Shown here one piece after another: positions 1 through 6,048 of a DNA stretch of 19,075 bases. The stretch's first letter is position 1. Each line of letters begins with the position of its first letter. Below the pieces are notes generated by a model. The model was not told the DNA's origin. It was given only the letters and a program-made list of their open reading frames with translations, and searched no databases. This DNA is from Ruminococcus sp. AF41-9 (GTDB taxonomy: Bacteria; Bacillota; Clostridia; Lachnospirales; Lachnospiraceae), in the NCBI RefSeq assembly GCF_003477525.1, contig NZ_QUDO01000069.1, positions 1 through 19,075 of the forward strand. Direction: 5' to 3'. Made by a program: the position numbers and the translations under genes.

Positions 1-61
1 ATAGTTTCTCGACAATTCTATTTTACCATAAACCTTGAGGAGATATTTTATTTTTAACAAG

Positions 62-105
62 AAAAAATGCCGTATTTATGCGTTTTTTGGCGTTTCGCAA
101 ACGCC
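62..105. terminator. Two adjacent stem-loops, possible terminator
   Basis: Two small hairpins lie back to back before the first gene. The first pairs 62-70 (AAAAAATGC) with 80-88 (GCGTTTTTT), with one G-T wobble. The second is a perfect 7-bp stem, GGCGTTT/AAACGCC, with a CGC loop at 89-105. The T-run at 83-88 belongs to the first stem, and TATTGATTTT follows the second. They probably end transcription from the gene to the left of the window. Their function is inferred from shape only. Confidence 0.4.
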
Positions 106-140
106 TATTGATTTTATTATATCGTGAGGAGGATATGAAA

Positions 141-542
141 ATGAGTGAAAACAATGATTATATTCAGTTACCACTACTAAAAAAAGACACACCATCTGAT
201 GTGGTAGCATTTATGTGGTAGTACATGAAAGTACCGGAGAATTCAAGAGAAAAAGTTAAGAATCTGCTTAAAGATGCAAATGAAAATGGAGTAAAATTAA
301 GTCATCAGGCACCAACCCTGTATGATGTTGGCCCAAAAGAAGAAATTGCTGAATTTGAAGAGCTTATGCGCAAAACCATAGCTGACATTGTATCAGAAGC
401 CAGTAGCGTTGCCTGTTGGGTGTATGTGCAGAAATATGTGAAACAGAAAACTCTTGATGAAATGCTGCAAGAATTGCCAGGAGCAGGCCAGTTTATCATT
501 GTCATGGATACCTGGTTCGAAAGACTGATGGCGGATCAATAG
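141..542 (+). pseudogene. Unrecognised small protein gene interrupted by an in-frame TAG
   Basis: A good start exists at ATG 141, with AGGAGG at 127-132 eight bases upstream. Translation gives 26 residues (MSENNDYIQL...AFMW) and then hits TAG at 219-221. The same frame continues through TAC and ATG 225 for another 105 codons to TAG at 540-542. The downstream ATG 225 has no convincing ribosome binding site of its own, so the natural gene is probably the full 133-codon frame with an amber codon at position 27. The downstream product is acidic and mostly helical-looking (KNLLKDANENG, EEIAEFEELMRK), with no signal peptide or membrane segment. I do not recognise the family. Alternatives are a nonsense mutation, termination-reinitiation at 225, or a sequencing error. 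Confidence 0.6.
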
Positions 543-603
543 AAGTTGTGATAGAATGAAGAAAACGATTTGATGTGCAAATCGGAATTTGGAGGTAAAA
601 AGC

Positions 604-1152
604 ATGATGAAGCTCGATAATTTTATTAATATGATGACGGGACACTTTAATAACAAAGAGCAGTTTGATAATATGCAGAGAGAAGGGAAAACATATCCTT
701 ATGCAGAACACATTAATACAATCTGTAATGAGAAAATTTTAAACCTTCCTAAAGATTTTAATGGTAAATTTGTTGTTGAAGAAAGCTACTATGAGACAAA
801 TGGTAAACGCCATGCTTCCCCACATCTTTTCCTTATTACAGAGAAAGAAGACGGAATTGTGTTGTATTCTTATGAAATACCAGAAGGAGAAGATAAAAGT
901 ACGTTTTCATATGATTCTATGAAAAATGCTGACTACACTGAATTGAAAAAATCTGAAAAATTCACTCCGGCGCTCTATCATGAGAAAGATGGAATCTGGG
1001 AAGGAGGCAGTACAAGCCAGTTTTCACCGGTAATGACATTTAAGCTTTGGGAAAAGTTTTCTGATAGTTGTCTGGAGGTATCTGAAAGCATGGAAGTTAA
1101 TGGAAAGAAAACTTTTGGATATGATGAACCAATTATCTATAAGCGAGTATAA
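604..1152 (+). CDS. Hypothetical protein, 182 aa
   Basis: The start at ATG 604 follows GGAGG at 591-595 with 8-base spacing; an in-frame TTG at 589 overlaps that ribosome binding site and is unlikely. The product is a soluble, charged protein without signal peptide or membrane segment. It has an N-terminal helix-like part (LDNFINMMTGHFNNKEQFDN) and then a strand-rich region with alternating hydrophobic residues (GKFVVEESYY, PHLFLITEKEDGIVLYSYEIP, SQFSPVMTFKLWEKF). A low N-terminal helix followed by many strands recalls small beta-barrel families such as CpeT-like proteins, but the resemblance is too weak to name it. It follows the interrupted gene by about 60 bases in the same direction and could share its transcript. 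Confidence 0.75.
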   Translation: MMKLDNFINMMTGHFNNKEQFDNMQREGKTYPYAEHINTICNEKILNLPKDFNGKFVVEESYYETNGKRHASPHLFLITEKEDGIVLYSYEIPEGEDKSTFSYDSMKNADYTELKKSEKFTPALYHEKDGIWEGGSTSQFSPVMTFKLWEKFSDSCLEVSESMEVNGKKTFGYDEPIIYKRV

Positions 1153-1174
1153 TCCAAGAATGAAATATTGCGAT

Positions 1175-1211
1175 AAATTCCTATTTTTCGGGACTGGAAA
1201 AATAGGAATTT
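1175..1211 (+). promoter_or_regulatory. Perfect 15-bp stem-loop just upstream of the ACT gene RBS
   Basis: Positions 1175-1189 (AAATTCCTATTTTTC) pair perfectly with 1197-1211, with a 7-base loop GGGACTG at 1190-1196. No T-run follows. Instead TCGGAGG, the ribosome binding site of the gene starting at 1228, begins at once. It may be a weak terminator for the 604-1152 gene, a processing or stability hairpin, or a 5' leader structure that affects access to the ribosome binding site. The pairing is directly visible; the role is inferred. Confidence 0.5.
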
Positions 1212-1227
1212 TCGGAGGATAAGCATT

Positions 1228-1596
1228 ATGGAAATAAAAAAGATCCATCAAGATTTTTCAGTATGCAAAGTGATGGATTATTCACTTGTAAACATAGATG
1301 CAGAATATAGTTTCATTGGGAAAACAGATGAGGAAAAATCTTTGGTATGCATTACCAGTGATGTCCCGCCAAATGTCATTCAACGTGATGATGGCTGGAA
1401 AGGTTTTCGTATTCAGGGGATATTGGATTTTTCTTTGATTGGAATACTATCTAAAATTGCTAAGATTCTGGCAGAAAACAGTATTTCGATTTTTGCGATT
1501 TCAACCTATAACACGGACTATGTTTTGATAAAAAAGGAAAATTATCAAAAGGCTCTGGAAATTCTTAAAGACTCAGGCTATGAAATCGTAGAGTGA
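1228..1596 (+). CDS. ACT domain-containing protein, 122 aa
   Basis: A small stand-alone amino-acid-binding protein of the ACT_7/COG3603 type. The N-terminal half (SLVCITSDVPPNVIQRDDGWKG) matches the first pseudo-ACT strand layout. The C-terminal half has the classical ACT pattern beta-alpha-beta-beta-alpha: FRIQGILDFSLIGILSKIAKIL, then AENSISIFAISTYNTDYVLIK, then a final helix ending in GYEIVE. ACT domains usually bind amino acids and control enzymes or regulators; the ligand cannot be read here. ATG 1228 has GGAGG at 1214-1218. Length is normal for the family (about 120-135 aa). It is followed by the remnant of a TetR gene, so no functional operon partner is visible. Confidence 0.85.
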   Translation: MEIKKIHQDFSVCKVMDYSLVNIDAEYSFIGKTDEEKSLVCITSDVPPNVIQRDDGWKGFRIQGILDFSLIGILSKIAKILAENSISIFAISTYNTDYVLIKKENYQKALEILKDSGYEIVE

Positions 1597-1680
1597 CAAT
1601 TTCATATTTATCGGGGAGCAAATAGAACAAAAATCGTTGTTTGTCTAAAAGGCAAATTCATAATCATATCAATCATTTCG

Positions 1681-2025
1681 ATGTTCCTGTCCCCAAAGAC
1701 ATTTACGCCGGATTATTTAACACCTTACCTCAGCTACATTAAGAATAACAAGAGACTGTTCCTCACAGCAACAGAAAATGCGGCGGTGTTGGAGATGGAT
1801 AAAAGCTATGATAGGATGTTCCGCCATGTGTTTACGCCGATTCTCGACCGCTACGGTGTACTACAGCAAGATCGACCTTATATCATGGCCTTTTATATTC
1901 GGGGACTGATGGCAATTATCTCAGAATGGCTCAAGAACGACTGCACCGATTCCATTACGTATGTTACAGGTTTGATTCAGCAGTGTGTAAAAATTCCACA
2001 AAGCGAAACACCGAACGCTGTTTGA
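1681..2025 (+). pseudogene. C-terminal half of a TetR/AcrR-family regulator (HTH missing)
   Basis: The 114 residues match the ligand-binding C-terminal part of Clostridia TetR regulators: a run of amphipathic helices with YLSYIKNNKRLFLTATENAA, then FRHVFTPILDRYG, then RPYIMAFYIRGLMAIISEWLK. TetR proteins are normally about 180-200 aa with an N-terminal helix-turn-helix of about 50 residues. No such domain is encoded upstream: 1597-1680 stays open in frame but reads as unrelated, hydrophobic sequence, and ATG 1681 has no ribosome binding site. I read this as a decayed regulator that cannot bind DNA. It converges on the cupin gene and shares a bidirectional terminator with it. Confidence 0.7.
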
Positions 2026-2073
2026 CAATTTCTTGTTTGAAAAATTGAGAAAACGTAATATTGAACAAAAAAG

Positions 2074-2113
2074 AAATGCACAGTTCTTAGCTTATCGTGA
2101 ACTGTGCATTTTT
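2074..2113. terminator. Bidirectional terminator between TetR remnant and cupin gene
   Basis: A perfect 13-bp stem pairs AAATGCACAGTTC at 2074-2086 with GAACTGTGCATTT at 2099-2111, with a 12-base loop. The plus strand continues in T's; the minus strand reads into an A/T-rich tail preceded by TTTTTT on its own side. It sits between two convergent reading frames, as expected for a shared intrinsic terminator. Confidence 0.8.
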
Positions 2114-2131
2114 GTAAATAAATACTTTTAA

Positions 2132-2485
2132 TTAGCCGATTACGGCATCCTCTGCCGTAAAATGTTCCAGAGAATTTTCTTTTACCTGAATGCAGATATA
2201 AGTAATTCCAGAAATATCGGATGCAAAAAACTGACGCTTTGCAACAGGTGCGATTTTTAGCCAGTCTCCAGTTGAAAGGCTAATTTCTTCTCCATCAATT
2301 ATGGCTTTGCCGCTACCTGAAAGAATTCCATAGATTTCTTCATTTTCTTTATGAGAATGAACAAATGGGACATTTGCTCCTGAAGGTAGTTCGTTTAAAC
2401 TGATTTCTGCACCTGTTAAAGACAACTTTTCATGTAGCTCAATTCGGTTTTCCTTTCCAATAGTTGTTTTTGTGTAATTTGCCAT
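2132..2485 (-). CDS. Cupin domain-containing protein, 117 aa
   Basis: A single-domain cupin. The start is the ATG whose complement is at 2483-2485, with GGAGGT (complement at 2492-2497) upstream; a longer upstream extension would run through the promoter and into the divergent gene. Cupin motif 1 is clear at residues 40-58 (PFVHSHKENEEIYGILSGSG), with H43, H45 and E49 or E50 as metal ligands. In motif 2 (GDWLKIAPVAKRQFFA, 73-88) the usual histidine is absent, so a complete four-ligand metal site is doubtful. Proteins of this type often act in detoxification, redox chemistry or sugar handling; the substrate is unknown. It is transcribed divergently from an HxlR regulator, which probably controls it. 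Confidence 0.88.
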   Translation of the reverse strand: MANYTKTTIGKENRIELHEKLSLTGAEISLNELPSGANVPFVHSHKENEEIYGILSGSGKAIIDGEEISLSTGDWLKIAPVAKRQFFASDISGITYICIQVKENSLEHFTAEDAVIG

Positions 2486-2531
2486 AATAGTACCTCCATA
2501 GTTAATTTGTAGTTTCTGGTTGCTTGGTATT

Positions 2532-2560
2532 AGTATAGTGTGAGACACATACAAAAACAA
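2532..2560 (-). promoter_or_regulatory. Promoter of the cupin gene
   Basis: On the minus strand a -35 box TTGTTT (complement at 2555-2560) and a -10 box TATACT (complement at 2532-2537) are separated by exactly 17 bases. The -10 lies about 47 bases before the cupin start codon. This is a good sigma-A-type match. Confidence 0.65.
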
Positions 2561-2584
2561 GTACGCACCTTTTTGTAACTGTAC
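2561..2584. promoter_or_regulatory. Candidate HxlR operator
   Basis: The 24-bp segment is bounded by GTAC at both ends (2561-2564 and 2581-2584) with a partly symmetric interior (GCAC...GTAACT around a T-run). It lies exactly between the -35 boxes of the two divergent promoters and overlaps the hxlR -35. HxlR-family proteins typically bind such imperfect AT-centred palindromes next to their own gene. The position is strong, the symmetry only moderate. Confidence 0.45.
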
Positions 2585-2608
2585 ACTCAAAAATGAATGT
2601 GTTACAAT
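2580..2608 (+). promoter_or_regulatory. Promoter of the HxlR regulator gene
   Basis: TGTACA (2580-2585, 4/6 to the -35 consensus) is followed after 17 bases by TACAAT (2603-2608). The start codon is at 2628. The -35 overlaps the proposed operator, consistent with autoregulation. Confidence 0.5.
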
Positions 2609-2627
2609 AGATTCGGAGGTGAGAATT

Positions 2628-2960
2628 ATGCGAGCAAAAGAAGAATTACCGGAATGCCCAGTTGCAACAGCAGTATCTCTTATCGGAGGAAAATGGAAAC
2701 TGCTGATTTTGCGTAACTTGAAAGAGCGTCCATGGAGATTCAATGAGCTACAACGAAGTATAGATGGTATTTCACAAAAGGTTTTGACAGATAGTTTAAG
2801 ACAAATGATGAGTGATGGGCTGGCATATCGCCACGATTACCATGAGCAGCCACCGAGAGTTGAATACGGCTTAACGGAACTCGGAACAAAAATGCTTCCA
2901 ATTGTTAATTCACTTGCTGACTTTGGTAACTACTATAAATCAATTATTGAACAGAATTAA
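2628..2960 (+). CDS. HxlR-family winged-helix transcriptional regulator, 110 aa
   Basis: The protein has the full HxlR layout: an N-terminal CPVATAVSLIGGKWKLLIL segment (10-28), the recognition-helix region RFNELQRSIDGISQKVLTDSLRQM, and the wing with HEQPPRVEYGLTELG. ATG 2628 follows GGAGGTG at 2615-2621; the in-frame GTG at 2619 lies inside that site and is not the start. Cys10 is at the position of the redox or electrophile-sensing cysteine of relatives such as YodB and HypR of Bacillus, so the protein may respond to quinones, aldehydes or disulfide stress. That is inference from family knowledge. It is divergent from the cupin gene and most likely regulates both. Confidence 0.92.
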   Translation: MRAKEELPECPVATAVSLIGGKWKLLILRNLKERPWRFNELQRSIDGISQKVLTDSLRQMMSDGLAYRHDYHEQPPRVEYGLTELGTKMLPIVNSLADFGNYYKSIIEQN

Positions 2961-3299
2961 GGACGTTAGTATTTGAAAAGCTCGAACAATTCAAGTTTGT
3001 TGAACTGAATCCGAAAAGCATTAGGGCGCAGAGGAGATAGAATCCTTTGCGTAAAAGACTAACAAACATATTTAATGAAACATCGGAACCATCTTCTTTT
3101 TGTTGTTTACCTATAATAACGATTGGAGTAGTCGATTATAAACACTGCAATCAAAAAAATCTGAAAATATATTTATCAACATTACATAAAAGTGTGTAGA
3201 TGCACATAAAATGGGAATACATATTGAAATTCAGGTCGTTCTGTGATGGAATCTCATTACTAAAAAATGTGCAGATGCACGGAAATGGGGAGTGTAACG
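2961..3299. other. Gene-poor spacer between hxlR and the ATPase gene
   Basis: About 340 bases with no convincing gene. The first 80 bases read open in one plus-strand frame (ending in FKFVELNPKSIRAQRR and a TAG at about 3040), which looks like real protein sequence and may be a fragment of a lost gene, although no family can be named. The rest is AT-rich. A near-repeated palindromic motif (3192-3216 and 3266-3290) occurs just before the ATPase gene. Confidence 0.5.
3192..3290. repeat. Imperfect direct repeat with GTGCAGATGCAC palindrome
   Basis: The stretch at 3192-3216 (GTGTGTAGATGCAC then ATAAAATGGGAA) recurs with few changes at 3266-3290 (ATGTGCAGATGCAC then GGAAATGGGG). The core GTGCA-GA-TGCAC of the second copy is a perfect palindrome and lies about 20 bases before the ATPase start codon at 3300. 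It could be an operator or a leftover of duplication. Confidence 0.4.
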
Positions 3300-4553
3300 A
3301 TGGAGATTAAAAGAGACGTTTACCTACAGCAGCTGATCGAGCGAAAAGATAATGGAATGATAAAGGTGATTACCGGCATTCGTAGATGTGGCAAATCCTT
3401 TTTGCTGTTTACCATCTTTAAGAGATACTTACTGGAGAACGGCGTTGATGTTGATCATATTATTGAGATTGCATTGGACGGTATTGAAAATGAGGAACTA
3501 AGAGATCCTAAGGTGTGTTTCAAGTACATTAAAGATGCCATGAAAGACGATGGCAAATACTATCTGCTTCTTGATGAAGTGCAGTTTATGTTACAATTTG
3601 AGGAAGTGCTGAACAGCCTGCTCCGCATGAGCAATATTGATGTGTATGTCACCGGAAGTAATTCCAAGTTCCTGTCCAGCGACATTGTGACCGAATTCCG
3701 TGGCAGAGGTGATGAGATTAGAATCTACCCTCTCTCCTTTGCAGAGTTTTATTCTGTCTATGACGGCGATTATGATGATGCCTGGGATGACTACATGATC
3801 TACGGAGGATTGCCGCAGATCGTAAGTTTCCAGAGCGAACGACAGAAAGCGGACTATCTGAAGAACATCTTTGCAAATGTCTATCTGAAGGATGTTATTG
3901 AAAGAAATAAGATTCAGAACGTGGATGAGATTGGGATTCTGGTTGATGTGCTTGCATCTGCAATCGGCGCACCGACCAACCCTTCAAAGATTGCCAATAC
4001 CTTTGCCAGTGAGCGCCAGATGACTTATGCTAATAAAACCATCTCCAAGCATATCGACCATTTGACAGATGCCTTTTTGATTTCCAAGGCAAGCCGATAC
4101 GATATTAAGGGCAGAAAGTATATCGGTGCAAATCTGAAATACTACTTTACTGATCTGGGACTGAGAAATGCACGTCTGAATTTCAGACAGCAGGAGCCTA
4201 CTCATATCATGGAGAACATTGTTTATAACGAGCTGTTGATCCGTGGCTACAATGTTGATGTGGGTGTTGTGGATATCTTCGATAAGGATAAAGAGGGCAA
4301 ACGTGTTCGCAAGCAGTTGGAGGTTGACTTTGTGGTGAATCAAGGAAACCAGAGATACTATATCCAGGTTGCATATGACATGACTTCGGAAGAAAAACAG
4401 ACGCAGGAGTTCAATTCTCTGCGTAATATCCCGGACTCTTTCAAGAAGATCGTCATTGTAAATGGCAGCAAAAAGCCTTGGAGAAATGATGAAGGTTTTG
4501 TCATCATGGGAATGAAGTATTTCTTGCTGAATGCGAATAGTCTGGAATTTTAA
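3300..4553 (+). CDS. AAA_14/DUF4143-type ATPase (COG1373), 417 aa
   Basis: An ATP-binding protein of the large, poorly understood AAA_14-DUF4143 family. Walker A is GIRRCGKS at residues 26-33, and Walker B is YYLLLDEVQ with D92 and E93. The segment VTGSNSKFLSSD followed by EFRGRGDEIRIYPLSFAEF is the family signature around the sensor region, and IYGGLPQIV marks the linker. The C-terminal half carries the DUF4143 fold with the nuclease-like strand EVDFVV and the usual YIQVAY. ATG 3300 with GGGGAG at 3287-3292 is preferred to the in-frame ATG-less extension from 3267. Length fits the family (about 380-430 aa). Cellular role and target are unknown. It is flanked by a terminator downstream and is probably monocistronic. 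Confidence 0.88.
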   Translation: MEIKRDVYLQQLIERKDNGMIKVITGIRRCGKSFLLFTIFKRYLLENGVDVDHIIEIALDGIENEELRDPKVCFKYIKDAMKDDGKYYLLLDEVQFMLQFEEVLNSLLRMSNIDVYVTGSNSKFLSSDIVTEFRGRGDEIRIYPLSFAEFYSVYDGDYDDAWDDYMIYGGLPQIVSFQSERQKADYLKNIFANVYLKDVIERNKIQNVDEIGILVDVLASAIGAPTNPSKIANTFASERQMTYANKTISKHIDHLTDAFLISKASRYDIKGRKYIGANLKYYFTDLGLRNARLNFRQQEPTHIMENIVYNELLIRGYNVDVGVVDIFDKDKEGKRVRKQLEVDFVVNQGNQRYYIQVAYDMTSEEKQTQEFNSLRNIPDSFKKIVIVNGSKKPWRNDEGFVIMGMKYFLLNANSLEF

Positions 4554-4617
4554 GTCGATTTGAGTTGTTGCTGTGGTGTTGTTCTATTTCAAAAAAGAGT
4601 GAAATGATATAAATAAG

Positions 4618-4668
4618 GCCACGGCTGATTTCATGTTGGAACAGCCGTGGCTCAGTTTATTTTTTTAT
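4618..4668. terminator. Intrinsic terminator after the ATPase gene
   Basis: GCCACGGCTG at 4618-4627 pairs perfectly with CAGCCGTGGC at 4642-4651 around a 14-base loop. TCAGTTTATTTTTTTAT follows on the plus strand. The minus-strand remnant ending at 4657 runs into the same hairpin, so it may work in both directions. Confidence 0.85.
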
Positions 4669-4785
4669 CCGTACAAACGAGACTGTTCCGCAGATTATGT
4701 AGAACAGACAGAGTACGATTCCGATAGTGAGAACATACGAGAATAAAGATGAAGTTAAGAACGAGATAAACAAAAGTTTGTTGAA
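4657..4785 (-). pseudogene. 3' remnant of an unrecognised membrane-protein gene
   Basis: Read on the minus strand, 42 codons are open from just after a TAA at 4786-4788 to a TAA at 4657-4659. They encode a clear membrane segment (SYVLTIGIVLCLFYIICG) followed by a positively charged tail (VRIKK). There is no start codon with a ribosome binding site. The position next to a terminator and the natural-looking hydrophobic-then-basic ending suggest the C-terminus of a deleted transporter or sensor gene. The family cannot be named. Confidence 0.45.
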
Positions 4786-4869
4786 TTAAAAATGAAATAA
4801 AGTTCCAGTAATCATAGAGTGTATGGATTCAATTCCATATGCTCTTTTTCTTTACTGAAAAATCTAATG

Positions 4870-4921
4870 TTACGAGTTTCTTACGAGTGGTATTTAAAAA
4901 ACACGCAAGAAAACTCGTAAG
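4870..4921. repeat. Overlapping inverted repeats TTACGAG / CTCGTAA
   Basis: Two copies of TTACGAGT (from 4870 and 4881) can each pair with the single ACTCGTAAG at 4913-4921; the longer match is TTACGAGTTT with AAACTCGTAA, 10 bp. An A-rich tail follows on the plus strand, so it resembles a terminator only on the minus strand. No function is assigned. Confidence 0.35.
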
Positions 4922-4932
4922 AAAAAAAGTAA

Positions 4933-5115
4933 AAAAATTTGCTTTTGACCACTGTAAAACATGCCCTCGGCGGTGCTCTGATGATGAAATATCTTCCGGC
5001 GACCATGCCGACTCCGCTGGTGATTCTGCTGGTAATCCTTGGAAGTGTGATCATCAGAATGATCTTTTCCCTTTTCCTGGGAGTGGCCGCGATCCATTTT
5101 AACCAAATCAAGTAA
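4933..5115 (+). pseudogene. 3' fragment of an unrecognised membrane-protein gene ending inside the repeat element
   Basis: An open frame of 60 codons with no credible start. From residue 17 (ATG 4981) it reads MMKYLPATMPTPLVILLVILG and then further hydrophobic residues (IIRMIFSLFLGVAAIHF), that is one or two membrane helices. Its last codons (FNQIK and TAA at 5113-5115) come from the 66-bp repeat that starts at 5098. The upstream boundary, about 4930-4945, is an A-run. This looks like the tail of a gene whose 5' part was deleted. It could instead be a tiny membrane protein starting at 4981, but no ribosome binding site supports that. Confidence 0.45.
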
Positions 5116-5163
5116 GTCCCCTGCTTCAATTGCGAAAAGCAATAAGCAGTGGGTGGGGACTTG
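5098..5163 (+). repeat. 66-bp direct repeat, copy 1 (REP-like hairpin)
   Basis: These 66 bases recur without a mismatch at 10298-10363. The core folds as a bulged hairpin: AAGTCCCC (5114-5121) with GGGGACTT (5155-5162), TGCTT (5122-5126) with AAGCA (5144-5148), and ATTGC (5129-5133) with GCAAT (5139-5143) around a GAAAA loop. Bulges are CA on the left and GTGGGT on the right. It supplies the stop codon of the preceding frame. It is a palindromic repeat unit of unknown type, not a standard terminator, because no T-run follows. Confidence 0.85.
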
Positions 5164-5257
5164 CTTGTATCAGGAGGCGTGCAAGCGCCTTCTGATAAAC
5201 TGCGGAGCAGTTATTTGGTTATGAGCAAGTAGCAAAGCGGATTGCGAATATCCGCTT
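5159..5257 (+). other. Multi-stem structured segment fused to repeat copy 1
   Basis: Directly after the repeat come nested inverted repeats. ACTTGCT (5159-5165) pairs with AGCAAGT (5224-5230) and encloses two hairpins: a 12-bp stem with one G-T pair at 5168-5179/5186-5197, and AACTGC-GGA-GCAGTT at 5198-5212. Then AAGCGGAT (5235-5242) pairs with ATCCGCTT (5250-5257). The outer stem competes with the base of the first hairpin. The segment ends where recognisable permease coding begins. The density of exact stems points to a mobile palindromic element or a structured RNA; which one is unknown. Confidence 0.6.
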
Positions 5258-5936
5258 GACTGCGGACCAGACTCTGGTAGGAACAGCACTGAATCTTCTG
5301 GGACCGGCAGCAGCCGTTGTAATCGTAAGAGCAATCAATATGTCTGAAAGCATTGACAATGTTTCTTCTACTGTTGCATACAAAGAAGCCAAAAGAGCCT
5401 TCCTTGTAAACATCGGAAAATTTGAATTTAGCTGGTTTATGCTTTTTGCATTGCTGATTCTCGTTGCATCATATATTATATTATATAAGACCAGGTTCGG
5501 TCTTCGTCTGATGGCATGTGGAGAACATCCACAGGCAGCAGACTCTGTAGGAATCAATGTTTATAAAATGCGTTATGCCGGCGTTCTGATCTCAGGTGCG
5601 CTGGGCGGACTTGGCGGTCTGGTTTATATTACCGCAGGTGTCAGTGAGTGGAAATTTGAGAACGGTGTTGCAGGATTTGGTTTCCTGGCACTGGCAGTTA
5701 TGATCTTTGGTCAGTGGAAACCGGTGAATATCGGACTTGCAGCCCTTCTGTTCGGATTGTTCCGTGCACTTTCCAATGTATATACAGGATTTGATGTACT
5801 GGTTGCACTGAAACTTCCAAGTACCTTATATAATATGTTCCCGTATATCATTTCTCTGATCGTTCTTGTATTCGTATCTAAGAACTCCAGAGCACCGAAA
5901 GCCGAAGGTATCCCGTACGATAAGGGACAGAGATAA
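5256..5936 (+). pseudogene. Nucleoside ABC transporter permease (BMP-type), N-terminally truncated
   Basis: The 226 residues match the second permease of BMP-family nucleoside importers (NupQ/YufQ type). TADQTLVGTALNLLG begins at the position that in full proteins follows roughly 90-100 residues and the first membrane helices. Further family blocks are TRFGLRLMACGEHPQAADSVGI (the cytoplasmic coupling region), GALGGLGGLVYI, FGFLALAVMIFGQWKP and a C-terminal pair of membrane helices. Full members are about 310-330 aa. The missing N-terminus is replaced by the structured repeat segment; the frame stays open back to a stop at 5196-5198 but reads as non-homologous sequence, and no ATG or ribosome binding site exists. 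The lipoprotein, ATPase and first permease expected upstream are absent. I infer that a deletion has disabled this importer. Confidence 0.8.
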
Positions 5937-6009
5937 AAATATTTGTGTGACTGAGAACGGAGCGAACACGGACATGTTTGTTGTCAGGCAGGATGTAAAC
6001 AGTAATAAA

Positions 6010-6025
6010 TGTTTCACGTGAAAAA
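6010..6025. promoter_or_regulatory. parS-like site 1 (15/16)
   Basis: TGTTTCACGTGAAAAA differs from the ParB/Spo0J-binding consensus TGTTTCACGTGAAACA at one position. It lies between the permease remnant and udp, about 24 bases before the udp start codon. The single mismatch is in the outer part, where natural sites vary. A second, perfect copy lies at 13384. Confidence 0.65.
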
Positions 6026-6048
6026 AACGATGAAAGGTGGAAAAAACT

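Noticed and set aside
4839..5102. Plus-strand frame of 87 codons across the remnant zone
   Set aside because: Starts at a non-ATG codon without ribosome binding site and overlaps a frame that encodes recognisable membrane helices; Lys/Arg-rich nonsense composition.
5098..5163. Repeat element as intrinsic terminator
   Set aside because: Neither copy is followed by a T-run, and copy 2 lies within an apparent operon; a repeat element fits better.
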